A DNA stretch of 64,000 nucleotides. Origin: Tetragonia tetragonoides. Lineage: Eukaryota > Streptophyta > Magnoliopsida > Caryophyllales > Aizoaceae. Within the stretch, counting starts at the first letter, position 1. The number at the start of each line of letters is the position of its first letter. Below, piece after piece: positions 22,900-35,814 of the stretch. The position numbers and the translations under genes were made by a program. The DNA lies in contig CM076139.1 in assembly GCA_038025085.1 (NCBI GenBank), forward strand, positions 18,059,307 through 18,123,306. Reading direction: 5' to 3'. The notes under the pieces were generated by a model that searched no databases, was not told the DNA's origin, and worked only from the letters and a program-made list of their open reading frames with translations.

Positions 22900-24319
22900 T
22901 AATAATCTCATTCCACAATTTTGTTGAATTGCTTCTTTTTACTAATACTATCCAGTATAACCATTGTGATCATTTATTTTCTTGATTTCTCTTGTTTTCC
23001 GTTCTTATTCTCATTTATTTATCTAACTAGTTTTAAAGCCCGTGCATATTGAGTGAAATATTGTGAAATTATTATTTATTCGGTAATATACGGACACTAA
23101 CATGCACATTAAAAAGATATACACAAGTTCAGAATTTCACATTTTACAAACTTCCCAATATATATTTCCAATATCTATTCTTTGAGTTGACACTTTAGAA
23201 AAGTAACAACAATGTAGCGGTAGATATCATGATCATCCTATACGCCTTTATAATCTTCCATTGTAAAAAAAAGTTCTTTTTCAGTCTTCACATAATAATT
23301 TGTAATCGTTGGTTCATGCCACAAATCAAGAACAACCCGTGATAGAAACCCAAAACATTAATCCTGCTACTTCCATTAAATATAAGCGAATTGTACGCCA
23401 ATGTTAAAAATTTAATATATCTTACGTTTAATTATCCAAAATAATTAATTAGCCATAATCATCCACAAAAAATAAGTTACGCATTTTTTATGTCATGAAA
23501 TATACTAAAATACTAAAATCATGATTTAAGAGAACAAAGAAGAATACCTATGCGATAGTAGAATGTTGATTTTTTACTATTATTTGTACTCAATTATAAC
23601 CTAGCTTAGTAACCAACTTCTCCAAAGCTTGCAGAATGAAGCATGTTTTGGTGCCACGAATATGATTCATAAATCTAAATAAAAACTTCTAATGCAGATT
23701 AATTTCATAGATAAAGAGGAAAAACAAAATCATAATAGTATGGTTAGTTGCATAATCTCTAAAAAAACCAAAAAAAAAAAAAAAAAAACCAAAAACCATG
23801 AAGAAAAAACTCATCAACAGAAAAAATGGGTTGAGTGAATGTATCTAATTATTCACAGTGGAACTAAAACATGTTAGCACAGTGCTAATATATACTATTA
23901 ATAATGTCTCCCGCAAGACCAAACCAAGTACTCTGATTTAAAATCATCCCAAATTTTAATCAAGATGTCCTCAAAAAAAGCAAAAAAAAAAAAAAATCTA
24001 ATCTAGAAAAGACGTACCTCAATTAGCCCATATCTCCAATAATTTTGGTTCCATAAAAAGTTATTTGTATACTAAAAGAGAAGAGAAAATTAAAGAGATA
24101 AAAGTCATATACAACCCTATATGTATGGAACCAAATTAGAAGAATTTTAATTCCTTTTCTTTCAAGTAATCATACAATTTAAATTTGTTAGTAATACATA
24201 TCTGAAATAAAAGGCATTTCAATGCTCTAATGAACTTTCAATTGCACCTCTAAACAAAGTACACTACCTTATGTAAGATGGGCCTTGATTCAATAGAACA
24301 ACATGTCAATAAAACTTGT
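22900..24319. other. No gene seen
   Basis: AT-rich. At 23028-23050 the sequence ACTAGTTTTAAAGCCCGTGCA resembles the minus-strand Helitron 3' end found at 14503, but its hairpin is broken. A-runs lie near 23771-23788 and 23982-23995. Confidence 0.4.
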
Positions 24320-24858
24320 AAGATGTAAGCATAACACTTTTATAGTATCGATCAAGAAACATATTAGTTCATCACACTATAAGCCACCATGTAAGATATC
24401 AATAAGAAAAGTAAAACATGAATTGGAAAATATAAATGATAAATTTTACCGTAAAATTACTTACTTGATCATTATGCTTCGCTAATAGCATGTATAGTTG
24501 TATCCCAAAATATAATAGATTAGTCAAATTTACACTTTTCAATTATAACACTTGTACAGTATCGAGCGAGAAACCTATTACTCCTCATACTATAAGCCAC
24601 AATATAATATATCAATAAGAAAAGTAAAACATAAGTTGGAAGATATATATTGGAAAATATAGATGATAAATTCTACCTTAAAATTACTTGCTTGATCATT
24701 ACGCTTAGCTAATAGCATGTATACCAAAATATAATTCAAGTCAAATTTACACTTTTTCAATTAAAACACTTGTATAGTATCGAGTGAGAAACCTATTACT
24801 CTTCATACTATAAGCCACTATATAAAATTCCAATAAAAAAAAGTAAACATAAATTAGA

Positions 24859-24866
<8 letters not shown>
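24320..24866. repeat. Tandem repeat, about 2.5 copies of an about 220-bp unit
   Basis: Copies begin near 24330, 24545 and 24767, each with AACACTT.TA.AGTATCGA, ACTATAAGCCAC, TCAATAAGAAAAGTAAAACAT and CTTGATCATTA.GCTT..CTAATAGCATGTAT. The third is cut off by the (TA)n run. AT-rich, non-coding, possibly the body of an eroded Helitron. Confidence 0.8.

Positions 24867-24927
<61 letters not shown>
24862..24927. repeat. (TA)n microsatellite
   Basis: About 66 bp of TA directly left of the second PIF-type MITE; overlapping ORFs of repeating Tyr-Ile come from it. Confidence 0.95.
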
Positions 24928-24929
<2 letters not shown>

Positions 24930-25157
24930 TGCGTTCTTTTGAGTTGAACTTATCAAAACTGAACTGAACTGAATTTAACATCACTGAATTGAACACCACT
25001 GAATTGAATTGAATTGGACAAACATTGATATGTGAGACAAAAGTATGTTTCTTAACTCAACACCACTGAACTGAACTGCATATCATTTAACTAAATTTGA
25101 AATCACTAAATTGACACCTGAAATGAAATGACCGTGTAAACTCTATAGAACGCACCC
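24928..25157. mobile_element. PIF/Harbinger (Tourist-like) MITE, copy 2
   Basis: 230 bp, ends GGTGCGTTCTTTT and AGAACGCACCC, same family as 3608-3826 (shared ACTGAATTGAA interior and GACCGTGTAA.CTCTA.AGAACGCACCC end). Flanked by ATA on both sides (24925-24927, 25158-25160), assuming one G was lost from the left end. Confidence 0.8.
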
Positions 25158-25160
25158 ATA

Positions 25161-26261
25161 GTATATCCATGGCATTAAACTATACATATTAATGATTGAA
25201 GAAAGAAGCGCATACCTAAAGCAAAAAAAAAGAAAATTAGGTAGAAAATTATACATATCAATATTATCTTTACTCTCACTTATACCCAAAACCATGGTAG
25301 CAAAAGCGAGATGCAAATAGGAGTGGATGATTATTGTTGCCAATTAATTGCATAACTATAAGATAATCAACACTAAATTTATGCGATTTAAAAAAGTTAC
25401 TGCCTCAAAATGAATGAATGACCCAAATAAGTCAATACATAAAAAATTGAATTATAGATACAAATCAAATTATACAATTATGAACCCATCCAAATAATAT
25501 TATACAATTATGAAAGCACACCATGAATATTAAAAAAAAGGGCAAAAACAAAAAGTGAAGCATTAAATATTCAATGAGAACCAAACTAAATGTAAAGGTG
25601 AAATATGTACAGATAGAAATTTACCTTTTTTATATGAACGTTTGAGATGTTGAAAGCATATGCATGTCGATAATGTACTTGATTCATATTTTATTTTAGC
25701 TATATATATACACATAACATATCCTAATCATTCTAGAGTTCCATTTGTTTCAACCTTCTAGTAATATATTAGTAACTAATCTATTACAAAAGTTCTATCA
25801 CGGCCAACTTCTTTTATGACTATCTTTTAGTTTTTTAACTATTTTTTATTTTATTAAAAAACACAAAATAATTGAATATTTAATATAATCGCTGATATGG
25901 CATGCCTCAATAGTCAATACTCCTGAAAAATGCCTCTTTTATATATATGTTCTAAACATATTGTAAATGCATCTCGTTCTAAAGTATTTTCCGTTCCGAA
26001 TCTGATGGTGTAATTTTTGTTATTTTTGAGATGTATTGAAAATATTATATACGATTTTGAATATTTGACAAAAATTAACCTCTAAAAATCCTAAACAGCA
26101 AGGATGCTAAGACTCCTAAACGTTTTAGGCAATTTATTTTTTGTCATTCTCTAAGGCTCCTAAACCTTTAGGTCAACTATTTTTTGTCTTTATCCTCGCT
26201 TAGGTGGCGCGCTCTTAAAATTCTCGCCTACGTGGCACGCCTCATTGCGCTCAAAATATGC

Positions 26262-26318
<57 letters not shown>

Positions 26319-26358
26319 TGATGATTATGATGTTATAGTGTGCCAAACGACCCTCATG
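25161..26358. other. No gene seen; (TA)n at 26268-26308
   Basis: AT-rich intergenic sequence with fragments carrying CTAAGGCTCCTAAACCTTTAGG near 26150 and GTGGCGCGC near 26206. Nothing coding. Confidence 0.45.
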
Positions 26359-28970
26359 TGTTGGACTTGTAATTAAGTGGATCATGACTCAAGTAGTCGA
26401 TATTCAGTTCAGTGCTAATATTCAGTTTAGTGGGCCAATAATACAAGTCCATTAAGTATTCACTTAGGCCAAAACCCAATAGGATTCCAACGGTGGTAGG
26501 AATTCAATTAAGATCTATTATTAGGTTTGTCCCACATCGGGAACTTCAGGTAAAGGGATCCCCGTTGTGGCAATATAAATATAAACCCATTCAGTTCAGA
26601 TCACCACCCTATTACATATATTGCTCAAAGTGGAAGACTCTCATACCTAGACAAAAAGTATTCAATGGTGCGGTGCTCTCTCATGGCTTCAGGTTAGTAT
26701 GATTAATTATTTTCTGTACTAGTAGATTAATATTAATCGATTTATGATTTTAGATTCAGTTCAACATATGGTATCAGAGCAGGATTAATATTTCTACTGG
26801 TCTTACAAATTAAAGTTTATAGTTGGTGAATATGGCTTCCGCCCTTTACGCTTTACCCATACAACGGTGTTTGTATAGTATGTGTTTAATATCACTGCAC
26901 ATACGCTTTACCCATACAACGGTGTTTGTATAGTATGTGTTTAATATCACTGCACAAATTGTAATTTTGATTGATCAAAACTTCACTTGCTTTATTTAAT
27001 TGATTGGGTAAGCTTTGACTAATTATTAGTTAATTCCATGTCAATTTAAGTTTAGTTAGTGCGGTACCAACTTTTTATGTTTATCGAGGCCTGGGATTGA
27101 AATTTTCTGATTGATATTCATCAATCATCATCTAATTCGCCCATCTAATCTCAGCAGTGGGCAATGTTTGAACTTTTTGTGTGGGACTATTTATTTAGAG
27201 TTCTTCAATACTCCTATATAATAGTGTTCTTTAAGTTTTTCTTTAGGTTTATCATTGCTTCAGAGTTCAGACCAGAAATTGAATATGAAAGTTATTATTT
27301 TTATTTTTGCTGACTCTGTGATTTATTGCTTGTTTAGCATATTCAGTTCTTCATATGATCATATAACCGATTGAGAGGTTAAATCTGTTGATGTGTTTTC
27401 TTTTCACTTCGACTGGGTATTTGGAATTAAAGTATTATGCATATGTGGATGTTACTACGTACTAGCCAATGAATTCAGATAATTAAGTTTAAGTCTAAAT
27501 TTAAATTTAAGATTGAGTATTTAATTATTGGTTTGATCACAGGTAATTTTTTTTTTTTTTTTTTTTTTAATATAGTCTTCCATATGTATTTTTGTTAAAA
27601 GGTTTAAAGTTTGAGGTGGTTTAAAACCACAGATATATAGGCATGGAAAATTATATATCTAAAGTGAAGTATTAAGATGATTTAAACCCAAACTTGGATG
27701 TTAATATTGTCCACTATATGTTTTAGTATGGGGTAAATATACAGTTTTTTTTTATTGCACCCACCTACAGAATAGGAAGATTTACTTGTATTTTTCCCCC
27801 TTAACACTATACAGATATAATTCAGTGTGTTTCCTTTGTGCTCATTAGCACCAAAAAAGTTTGATATGTGATTTAATATGGGCGAGCACTTCAATTCTTG
27901 AAATATAATGAATTGGACATTCAGGTGAAGATATTTAGACTATGTTTTTGTAGGCATGTCAAATACAACTTAAACTATGTTAGTTTTGTGCATACATGTT
28001 GTGCCTAATTATATAGGGTCGAAGATTGTTGGCCCATATATCAGTCTTTATTGCGTTATTGACCTCAATGCCTTTAGTTAAGTTGTGAATTAGATCTTCT
28101 ACATATAAGGGTTTCAGAATATGTAAAGAATTCAGTTCAGTTTTTAAGTTGAGGTCAAATTGTAATATGAAGTTAATTTATTTTGGAGATTTTACCTTAA
28201 AAGAATCATATTATTCATTTGATAATTTTAGTACAAGTGGAATATTTTTTCAGTGGATTGATCTTCTAGTGATTCAACAACAAATTTGGATGCTAGAAGA
28301 TTAATTTGGACTTTTCTGTTATTCTGTTGGTTAGCATTCTAGTGATTCAACAACAAATTTGGATGCTAGAAGATTAATCTAGTTTATAAGTTATTCACTG
28401 GATTTATCTCGGCATTTTGACAATAGTTGGAATCCAAAAAAATTAATTTAATTAACTTCAGTTTTTCAGTTGGTTAGTCTTTTAGTGATTCAACAACAAA
28501 TTTGGATGCTAGATGACTATCTGTCAGTTCAGTCTTTTTCTGGTGATTCAGTAACAAATTTAGACGCCAGAAAATTAATAAGTTAAAGTACTTCAGTAAG
28601 TTAATCTTTGGGTGATTCAACAATAAATTTGGATGCCTGGAAATTAACTTGGTCTTTAGTGTATGTTATTTTAAATAACATATCCTTTCACCTTCATTTG
28701 ATCTACAAATTTAGTTGTTTAGTTCCAGTACTTAGTACTGGCTTTTTAGTAAATCGACCACATTTTCATTTTAGTTGCAGATCTTCATTTGATCCACAAA
28801 TAGCTCATATTTATATCATGCCTCCAAAATTGGGACACACGCATTGAAGATTGTGGTGTTAATTAAGCTCATACTGATGCAAATTTCTCATCTTAAGTGA
28901 CATTGTACTTATAACCTTTTCTATAAGTTCTTTCAGTAAAGAATACCGTTTTTATTAAGCATCTTTTATG
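26359..28970 (+). mobile_element. Left part of a decayed LTR retrotransposon interrupted by the big copia element
   Basis: A probable 5' LTR at 26359-26766 (TGTTGGAC...TCAACA, with AATATAAATATAAACCC near 26570 as a promoter candidate) is followed 2 nt later by the primer-binding site TGGTATCAGAGCAGG (26769-26783). The 2.2 kb behind it has no gag or pol ORF. It holds a 55-bp tandem duplication (about 26848-26957) and a five-copy minisatellite (28262-28645). The 34 kb copia element was inserted here; no matching 3' LTR is visible after 63037, so it is either outside the window or lost. Confidence 0.65.
28262..28645 (+). repeat. Minisatellite, five copies of GTGATTCAACAACAAATTTG-type unit
   Basis: Copies near 28269, 28338, 28473, 28539 and 28611 share GTGATTCAACAACAAATTTG then GATGC.AGAAGATTAAT, at 66 to 135 bp spacing. 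Confidence 0.8.
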
Positions 28971-28975
28971 CTAGC

Positions 28976-30432
28976 TGTTGGACCCTATGATGTTTTGATG
29001 ATGATTAAAACTATATACTTATGCTAATTAATTTACTAATGCCTTAATTCTAATTGTGATATTATTCGCTACACTCAACGAGAAGGAAAGCTCAAGAAGA
29101 TGATCACATTTAGCACATGAAGATAAAGATAGAAGATTGATATATTCTATTTTAGATTCATGTATTAAGATGAGAATTAATTCAATAGAGTTGGAACTAA
29201 AAAAAACTAATGGGCGAAATTAATTGAAGGCAAAACTGAATTAGGAACCTGAGCTGGAACCCAGGTCCCACATTCAGTCCAGAATTTTAAAAAATGAATT
29301 TCGAAAATAAATTATCTTCAACATTGCTTAATACACTACTATTATCCAAGAGATCTTTTGTTGTGCTAAAGAACCTTCTAAACCTGGTATGAAACAAAAG
29401 AGCTTTCTAATTTACAAAAGCATGTTGTGCTCAAAAAGGGAATTTGTTATTTAGAGCTTTGTGCACCAAATTGTCAAACAAGCAAGCCTTCCCTTGGGAT
29501 TCGGCTGTCATGTTTTATGAGACAACAAGGAGGCTCCTTGTACCTCTTTGACTCAGTTTTAAGGTTTTCAAATGCAAAAGAAAACATGTGAATTGATTTG
29601 ACATATTGGAGCCTCTTGACTTGAGATATTTTCGAAACCCTTAACCACTAAACAAAGAGCTTCAAGCTCTCTCTATATACGAGTTGAGCTGAGCTATTGT
29701 GAGAGTTAAGAGAGGATATTCTGATTTTATCAAAACTCTTTTACACAAAAACCTCTCTTCACTTTGCTCTTAAATTGCCCTCACATATCCAAAGTAAGAA
29801 AGCCCAGAAACTGTTCCTTAGTCAGTTCCTACTCTCATAAGTCTCAACACTTAGGAATTATTATAACCTTACTTGCTTATTCTAGAAGCACCAAAAGGTT
29901 GTGTTACTTTACCCTTTCGAGAGAATTTGTAAGCTAGAGATAGCCTGTGCAATTGCTCAAAACCGAGTGTTGGCTTGTGAGTCTTGGCAACTTGTAGGGA
30001 AGTTGTAGGTTTGCTCATAGCCCAATATTGGCGTGTGAGTCTTGGCAACTTGTAGGTAAGTTGCGCCTGCTCTTGTATGATAGAGGCAGGTAGGACTTGG
30101 CAACTAAAGTTAAGTTGTGGTTGTAGCAAGTTAGGAATGGGCTTGTACAACGTTGGCTCGGAATACAACAAGAAGTTGTGAAATCCTACTAGAAAGAGTA
30201 GGTCGTAGTTTTACTCCCAGTTGAGCCCTGGGTGGTTTTCCACGTTAAAACGTCTTGTGTCATTTACGCTTTATCATTATCTTGCTTCCGCATTTAAACT
30301 CTGTCAGAAGGAACAACCATAGGATCTCAGCTCCCTTGGTTGGTCCTTTACTTCATTAAGCAAAGATTAGACGAAATTTAGTGACACAATTCAACCTCCC
30401 CTTCTTGTGTCTTAAGGTCGTGCATTCTAACA
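28976..30432 (+). repeat. 5' LTR of the Sirevirus-type element
   Basis: 1457 bp, TGTTGG...TAACA. Contains CTCTCTATATACG (about 29672) as TATA region, altered from CTCTATATAAG in the other LTR, and a subrepeat with GAGTCTTGGCAACTTGTAGG at 29972-30060. Confidence 0.92.
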
Positions 30433-30452
30433 ATTGGTATCAGAGCAGGTTT
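30433..30452 (+). other. Primer-binding site of the Sirevirus-type element
   Basis: TGGTATCAGAGCAGG begins 2 nt after the LTR; complementary to the 3' end of initiator tRNA-Met, the usual copia primer. Confidence 0.85.
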
Positions 30453-30490
30453 TCACACAAAAAGCTAACCCCTTTGAGAGATCCTTAAAT

Positions 30491-33400
30491 ATGAGTGCAC
30501 CAATTCAAACACACGAAGGAAATTCCATGTAACATCTGCATAAAAACACAGACATTTTTATCATGCTTGCATTGCATATGTTGAGAAGTTGGTTTTGGTT
30601 TGTAAGTTTTGGGGTCGAAACTTCTTTTAAGGGGGATAGAATGTAATACCCCACACATTTCTAATATTTATTATATGCAATAACCTGATTATTTGATTTG
30701 GAATATGAATTTTTGGAGGAAAGAATATTTATTACTATTTATTTCTTATAATTTGGTGTTGAAAAAGGAAAAGATAATTTCCCTTGTGATAGTTTCTTAA
30801 TTGAGTTGTTATAGTCGGATTAGGATTTTAACTTGGTCAATGATTCCAAACCTTTATAAATAGCCCTTGACACCATTAAATCTGATTCTTTTACTCTTCA
30901 TTCGTGCCCTAGTGAGTCCATAAAGTTCACTCACGTTTTCTCTCTCACAAGCCTCATAAAAACCCTAAAAAACTGTCTAGCACTCACTGTTGGATTGAAA
31001 AATCCGTTTCTCCTGTTCTACTTATCATGTGTACTTGATTTTTGGATATGTTTTAGAACCAGATGTCTAGAACTAGAGTGAAAAGTTTCATAATTTTTAG
31101 AGTTTGTTTGATACCCCCAAACAATTTTTCTCTTGAGGAAGCGCAGTGCTGATGCGAGATTCAGATCCGCCTACTTTGTTCTATCATAACTCAAAACCTA
31201 CACATGATTTGTACAATCCTTTTGGTGTAATTGAATCTTAGTGTGTCTTCAACTTGTACGCCAATTTTTAGATGATATGGACTTTGTTGGATGGTCCGTC
31301 CGAGTATTTGTTTTAGATTGCGCGTGATGATTTCAGATTTCAGATTTGAGTTTGTTTGGTAGGAGCGTAGGAATCAAGGTAATTCTATGTCTACAATTTT
31401 ACTGAACCCCATGAAAAGTTTGAGTATGTGCTAAGTGGTATATTTGATTATGCTTGGATGGACTATATTAAATTTGATTTGTATGGTCATGGATTTATTA
31501 TTTGAGATGGTTTTATGATGAATTAATTTATGGTGGATTAATTATATGGAAAAATTATGTATGAAGTATGATGGATTAATTATGTGAAGTAATTTTATGG
31601 GAAGTATGGTTTGGTTGAGTTATGGAATATGGCTTATTATCAATTAAATTGACATTGACATTGTTATTGGATTTTATATGGTGAATAATGGATAGAACCT
31701 TGTGATTGGTTCATGTGGAATATGAGTACATTAGAATTGGATTATTATTGAACTTTTTGTGATCAACTGGTGTGAATTATTGTTGTTTGTGTGATCACTA
31801 TTATTAAAATTATGTTGAGGGTTAAGAGACCTTTAGGTAGGATCCCATAAAGGTTAGACATAGATATGGTGGATACTTGTATATCTTGCGGGACTGCGGT
31901 TTACGTAAGCTTTGTACTTATTTTGACTCTTAGGGCATTGATCCCATGAGTTTGGTTATGTTGGTTGTCCAAATTGGATGAGTACAGATGTATTAGTGGT
32001 ACTCTATTGTCGTCCTTTTAAGCCATGGAGGTTTTAGAAGGGGGTGTGCACACTTAGACTTTTGCTGATCAGTTGGTGGAAATATTTATGGGATGGAAAT
32101 GTTGAAATCCCTTCTCCATTGGTGGAATTTTGTCTTGTCGTTCTTCCCTCTAAACAAGATGACTTAATAATTAATGAATAAATATATTATTGGTGTGCGT
32201 GTGCTTGGTTTCGTGCTATATGCGTATGAAATGAATTTAAACAAAATATTTTGGAAAATCCAGGTATGGGTTTGCGAATGAATTTTACGGGGTAGAGTAG
32301 AGTTACCAGCTTTTGCTGATTTTCTTCTTTGTTTTCCCTTGTTTCTCTTCTTATATATTTTACAGGTGAGTTTGATGAATAAGCGTTGGAGTGAGGACGA
32401 TAGATGAAAGAATTGTTATTTTTACTCGAGAACATTGTTTAAGATTTATTAGTTGGACTAGTATTTGGGAGTAACTATTGTTATTATCTATTAAGTTTTA
32501 AGTTGGACTTTGTTCAGTTTGTTAGAAATTAATTTTTAAGTTATTAATATTGGTATTATTTATTTTTAGTTGTGGTTGGGCCTTGCATTTAATTTATTAA
32601 ATGCGGCATACCACATTGGGATTTCCGTTTATTTTCCGCTGCAATGTATTATAAAAAAAAAAAAAAATTTGGTCGGAAATTTTGGGGTATTACATTCCAC
32701 TTCTCGACCTCCTCTGTTCAATGGCGACCAGTATAATTGGTGGAAGGCTCGTATGGAGATTTACATCAAAGCCGAGAACTACCATCTATGGAGAATCATT
32801 GCAAATGTTCCTCTTGTCATTCCTCCATGATGAACACGGAAGGTGTCCTCATCCCAAATCCGGAAGATCAATACGACGACGTAGATCTTGGCAAATTTGA
32901 AAAGAATGCCAAGGCCATCAAGATCTTGCATTGCGGACTTGGTCCCGACGAATACAACCGCATAGCCGGATGTAATACCGCGAAGCAAATTTGGGATGCT
33001 CTTGTAGTAGCTCATGAAGGTACCAACCAAGTCAAGCAATCCCGCATTGAGATCTTGGTAAGAGATTATGAGCTTTTTTCCATGGATAACAAAGAGTCTA
33101 TTAAAGACATGATTACGCGCTTTACTAACGTAACAAATGAGCTCAAATCTCTTGGTAAACTCTTCACTTCCAAATACCTTGTTCGAAAGATACTACGTAT
33201 CTTACCCTCTAGTTTGGAGAACAAGGTGACGGCTATAAAAGAAGCCAAAAAGAATGGACACCATGAGTGTAGACGAACTTATTGGGAACCTCCAAACTCA
33301 TGAGGTTTGTCTAAACTCAAAGTCCAAGGAGGAAACCAGGAAAGACAAGGGTATTGCTCTAAACGCAGAAGTCAATGAGGATCTTGATGAGCTTGAGATG

Positions 33401-33606
33401 GAGGACGACTATGCCTTACTCTCCAAAAGGCTTAGTTACCTCTTTAACAAGTACAGATCTGGTAAGAAGAAAGGAGCTCCCTTCAAAGGACGTGACTCCA
33501 CTGGAAGAACATATCAAGAGGTATTTTGCTACAAATGCAAAACCCCCGGCCACTTCATGAAAAACTGTACAGAGGAGGAATGCCCCAAGGAACAGAGACA
33601 TGAATA
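30491..33606 (+). pseudogene. Copia gag, split by an inserted gypsy fragment
   Basis: The reading frame opens at 30491 (MSAPIQTHEG...) and is cut after 13 codons by the insertion 30528-32694. Past it, the typical gag region continues: RPPLFNGDQYNWWKARMEIY at about 32705, then EGTNQVKQSRIE and ELFSMDNKESIKDMITRF (UBN2-type gag). There are frameshifts near 32820 and 33250. The last segment (33254-33606) ends with a CCHC zinc knuckle CYKCKTPGHFMKNC at about 33530-33570, the nucleic-acid-binding motif. It would have formed the virus-like particle. It is broken by the insertion, two frameshifts and a stop. Confidence 0.85.
30528..32694 (+). mobile_element. Deleted Ty3/gypsy element: 3' internal tail plus LTR
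   Basis: Bounded by TSD TTCCA (30523-30527, 32695-32699). It starts TGTAAC and ends ATTACA. Inside, a purine tract AAGGGGGATAGA at 30629-30640 precedes an LTR running 30642-32694 (TGTAATACCCC...GGTATTACA, about 2.05 kb). The first 114 bp must therefore be a remnant of 5' LTR tip plus internal 3' end, meaning that almost the whole 5' LTR and interior were deleted after insertion. LTRs of this length starting TGTAATACCCC are common in the Del/Tekay chromoviruses; that assignment is an inference. A TATA region TTTATAAATAG lies at about 30854. Confidence 0.8.
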
Positions 33607-33654
33607 GACCTTCAGAAAGGGTGCGGTTAACAAAATTAAACAAGGGAAAAATTC

Positions 33655-34493
33655 ATGAACACCATGATTGCCGCTTGGGGCAATGAGGAAGATGGAGAAG
33701 AACTAGAAGAAGCCACAGAGCAAGCTGAGCTAGCTCTCATGGCCAAAAGCGATTCAGACCACAACGAGTCAATTGAGGTAAATGATAATCGCTTTAATGA
33801 TAATTCTAATGGAACTTATTTAACTGAAATGTTAAGCATGATAAGTACCTTGGCTGAAGAATTTCAAGACGTTTGTGTTGAAAACAAAGAGTTGTCCACC
33901 GAGTTAACACAAGTCTTGCATGATAAGGGAATTCTTGAAAATGAGCATGCTATTCTTAAAGAACACTCCTCTGCTATGAACAGCATAATTGAAGGAATTC
34001 AACGTAACAACTCAGATTTAATGCATGAAATTGAAAGTCGCAATATCCGTGAAACTTGTGAAAATGCTATTAGATCTGATGTTATGCATAAATGCTTTTA
34101 GTCCTTGAGATGTGACTTAGAAGGTGCTAGAATCACATCCTTGAATGAAAAATTCAAGATCAAAAACCTTGAAGAAGAGTTAAGAATTGCCAAGGAGGAA
34201 CAGTGACAATAGGGCAATGAAATGACTGAATCAAAATCACAACAAAACTAAAAGCGGATTAGGGTTTGTTAGTAAGAAAAAACCTTGGAACCCTAGGTCT
34301 AAATACACTGATTTACCTGCTAATCGCTTGTGTACGTTTTGTGGTGAGACCGTTAATTTGAGCATGACTTGTGAAGTCAAAGAAAATGCTATGAAAAAGA
34401 ATGCTAAGGCTAAGTGGGTCAAGAAGAGTGATTTGTCCTCCACTTACCTTAAGAAGGAACCCAAATCTGTTTGGGTTCCTAAGTCTAACCTCT
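33655..34493 (+). pseudogene. Coiled-coil and second Cys-rich region between gag and protease
   Basis: The ORF 33655-34101 is acidic and then strongly coiled-coil (EFQDVCVENKELSTELTQVL). A stop at 34099 and another at 34204 interrupt it. Further on, CTFCGETVNLSMTC at about 34334-34376 is a degenerate second knuckle (the His expected before the last Cys is replaced) and is followed by KSVWVPKSNL, a motif that usually precedes the protease in Sirevirus-like polyproteins. Ends with a stop near 34492. Confidence 0.7.
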
Positions 34494-34508
34494 AATTGAC
34501 TTTGTAGG

Positions 34509-35067
34509 CGTTGGTGGGAGAGAGCAACCAATCTTGGTACTTGGATAGTGGTTGCTCACGGCACATGACTGGAGATGAATCAAATTTCTCTCACTAACGG
34601 CCTTCAACGGTGGTAATGTGTCATTTGGTGATGGAAAAACAGGAAAGATCATTGGAGTTGGACGAATAGGATCATCACCATCACATTCCATCGATAACGT
34701 GTTCTTGGTAAGAGGTTTAAAGCATAATCTTTTGAGCATTTCGCAGCTATGTGATCATGGAAACAAAGTTGAATTTTCTTCCAATAGTTGCATGATAGTA
34801 AGTACCAAAAATGAAAAAGTTGTCTTAAAAGGGAAGCTAGACAAAAATGTTTACAAAGCAAATCTTTCATCCCTTCCCCATGTTGAAATGTCATGTCTAT
34901 GTGTCCTTGATGATGATGCATTTCTTTGGCATAAACGGTTGGGTCATGCTAGTTTATCCTTGTTACAAAAGTTGCTGTCTCAAAACCTAGTTGTTGGTCT
35001 TCCTTTAATTAAGTTCAAGAATGATAAAGTTTGTGATTCATGTGCTAGAGGGAAACAAGTCAAATAA
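34509..35067 (+). pseudogene. Copia protease and GAG-pre-integrase region
   Basis: SWYLDSGCSRHMTGD (about 34528-34572) holds the aspartic protease DSG active site. A frameshift follows near 34595. The ORF 34618-35067 has VRGLKHNLLSISQLCDHG and the integrase zinc-binding part HKRLGHAS...CDSCARGK (HHCC type). It ends in a stop at 35065, one codon block before the integrase core. Confidence 0.85.
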
Positions 35068-35085
35068 TCTTTTAAGTCGAAAAAC

Positions 35086-35814
35086 TTGGTTAGCACCTCT
35101 AAACCACTTGAACTCATTCATATGGATTTGTGTGGACCTATGAGGGTAGTTAGTAGAGCGGGAAAAAGATATATGCTTGTGATTGTTGATGATTACTCTC
35201 GTTTTACTTGGACCTTGTTTCTTACTTCAAAAGATGAGATATTTGATTTATTTGATGCATTCATAAAGAAAACTCAAAAGGCAACCAGGAATGAACTTAT
35301 AAGAATGAGATCCGACAATGGAACCGAATTTGATAATGCATCCTTCATTGAATTTTGTGACACAAATGGTGTTGACCATAACTTCTCGGCCCCTAGGACA
35401 GCACAACAAAATGGTGTAGTTGAAAGGAAAAATAGGGCACTAGAAGATATTGCACGTACCATGTTAATTGCTAGTGGACTTCCTAAGTACTTTTGGGTCG
35501 AAGCCGTGAACACGGCTTGCTACATCATTAATAGTTGCATGATCAGGCCATTGCTCAAAAAGACTCCCTATGAACTCTTCAAAGGGAGAAAACCATCCAT
35601 TATGCATCTTCTTACTTTTGGTTGCAAATGTTTTGTGCATAATAATGGAAAAGACCAACTTGGCAAATTCGATGCAAGACGTGATGAAGCTGTTTTTCTT
35701 GGATACTCCTCACGTGGAAATCTTACAATGTTTATAACAAACGAACCATGCTTGTTGAGGAAAGTGTTCATGTTATTATTGATGAAACTAACGTTTTGGT
35801 TGAAAGTGATTTAA
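35086..35814 (+). pseudogene. Copia integrase core
   Basis: Retroviral-type integrase with the D,D-35-E triad visible: HMDLCGPM (first Asp, about 35120), RSDNGTEFD (second Asp, about 35313) and QNGVVERKNR (Glu, about 35420). It continues through YFWVEAVNTACYIINS and FGCKCFVHNNGKDQLGKFD. A frameshift near 35735 moves the C-terminal tail to another frame (35748 on). The catalytic core is intact but cut off from protease by a stop. Confidence 0.9.

Noticed and set aside
23028..23050. Another minus-strand Helitron 3' end
   Set aside because: CTAGT and the GCACGGGC arm are there, but the opposite hairpin arm is missing.
24747..24999. Tyr-Ile repeat ORFs
   Set aside because: Translation of the (TA)n microsatellite.
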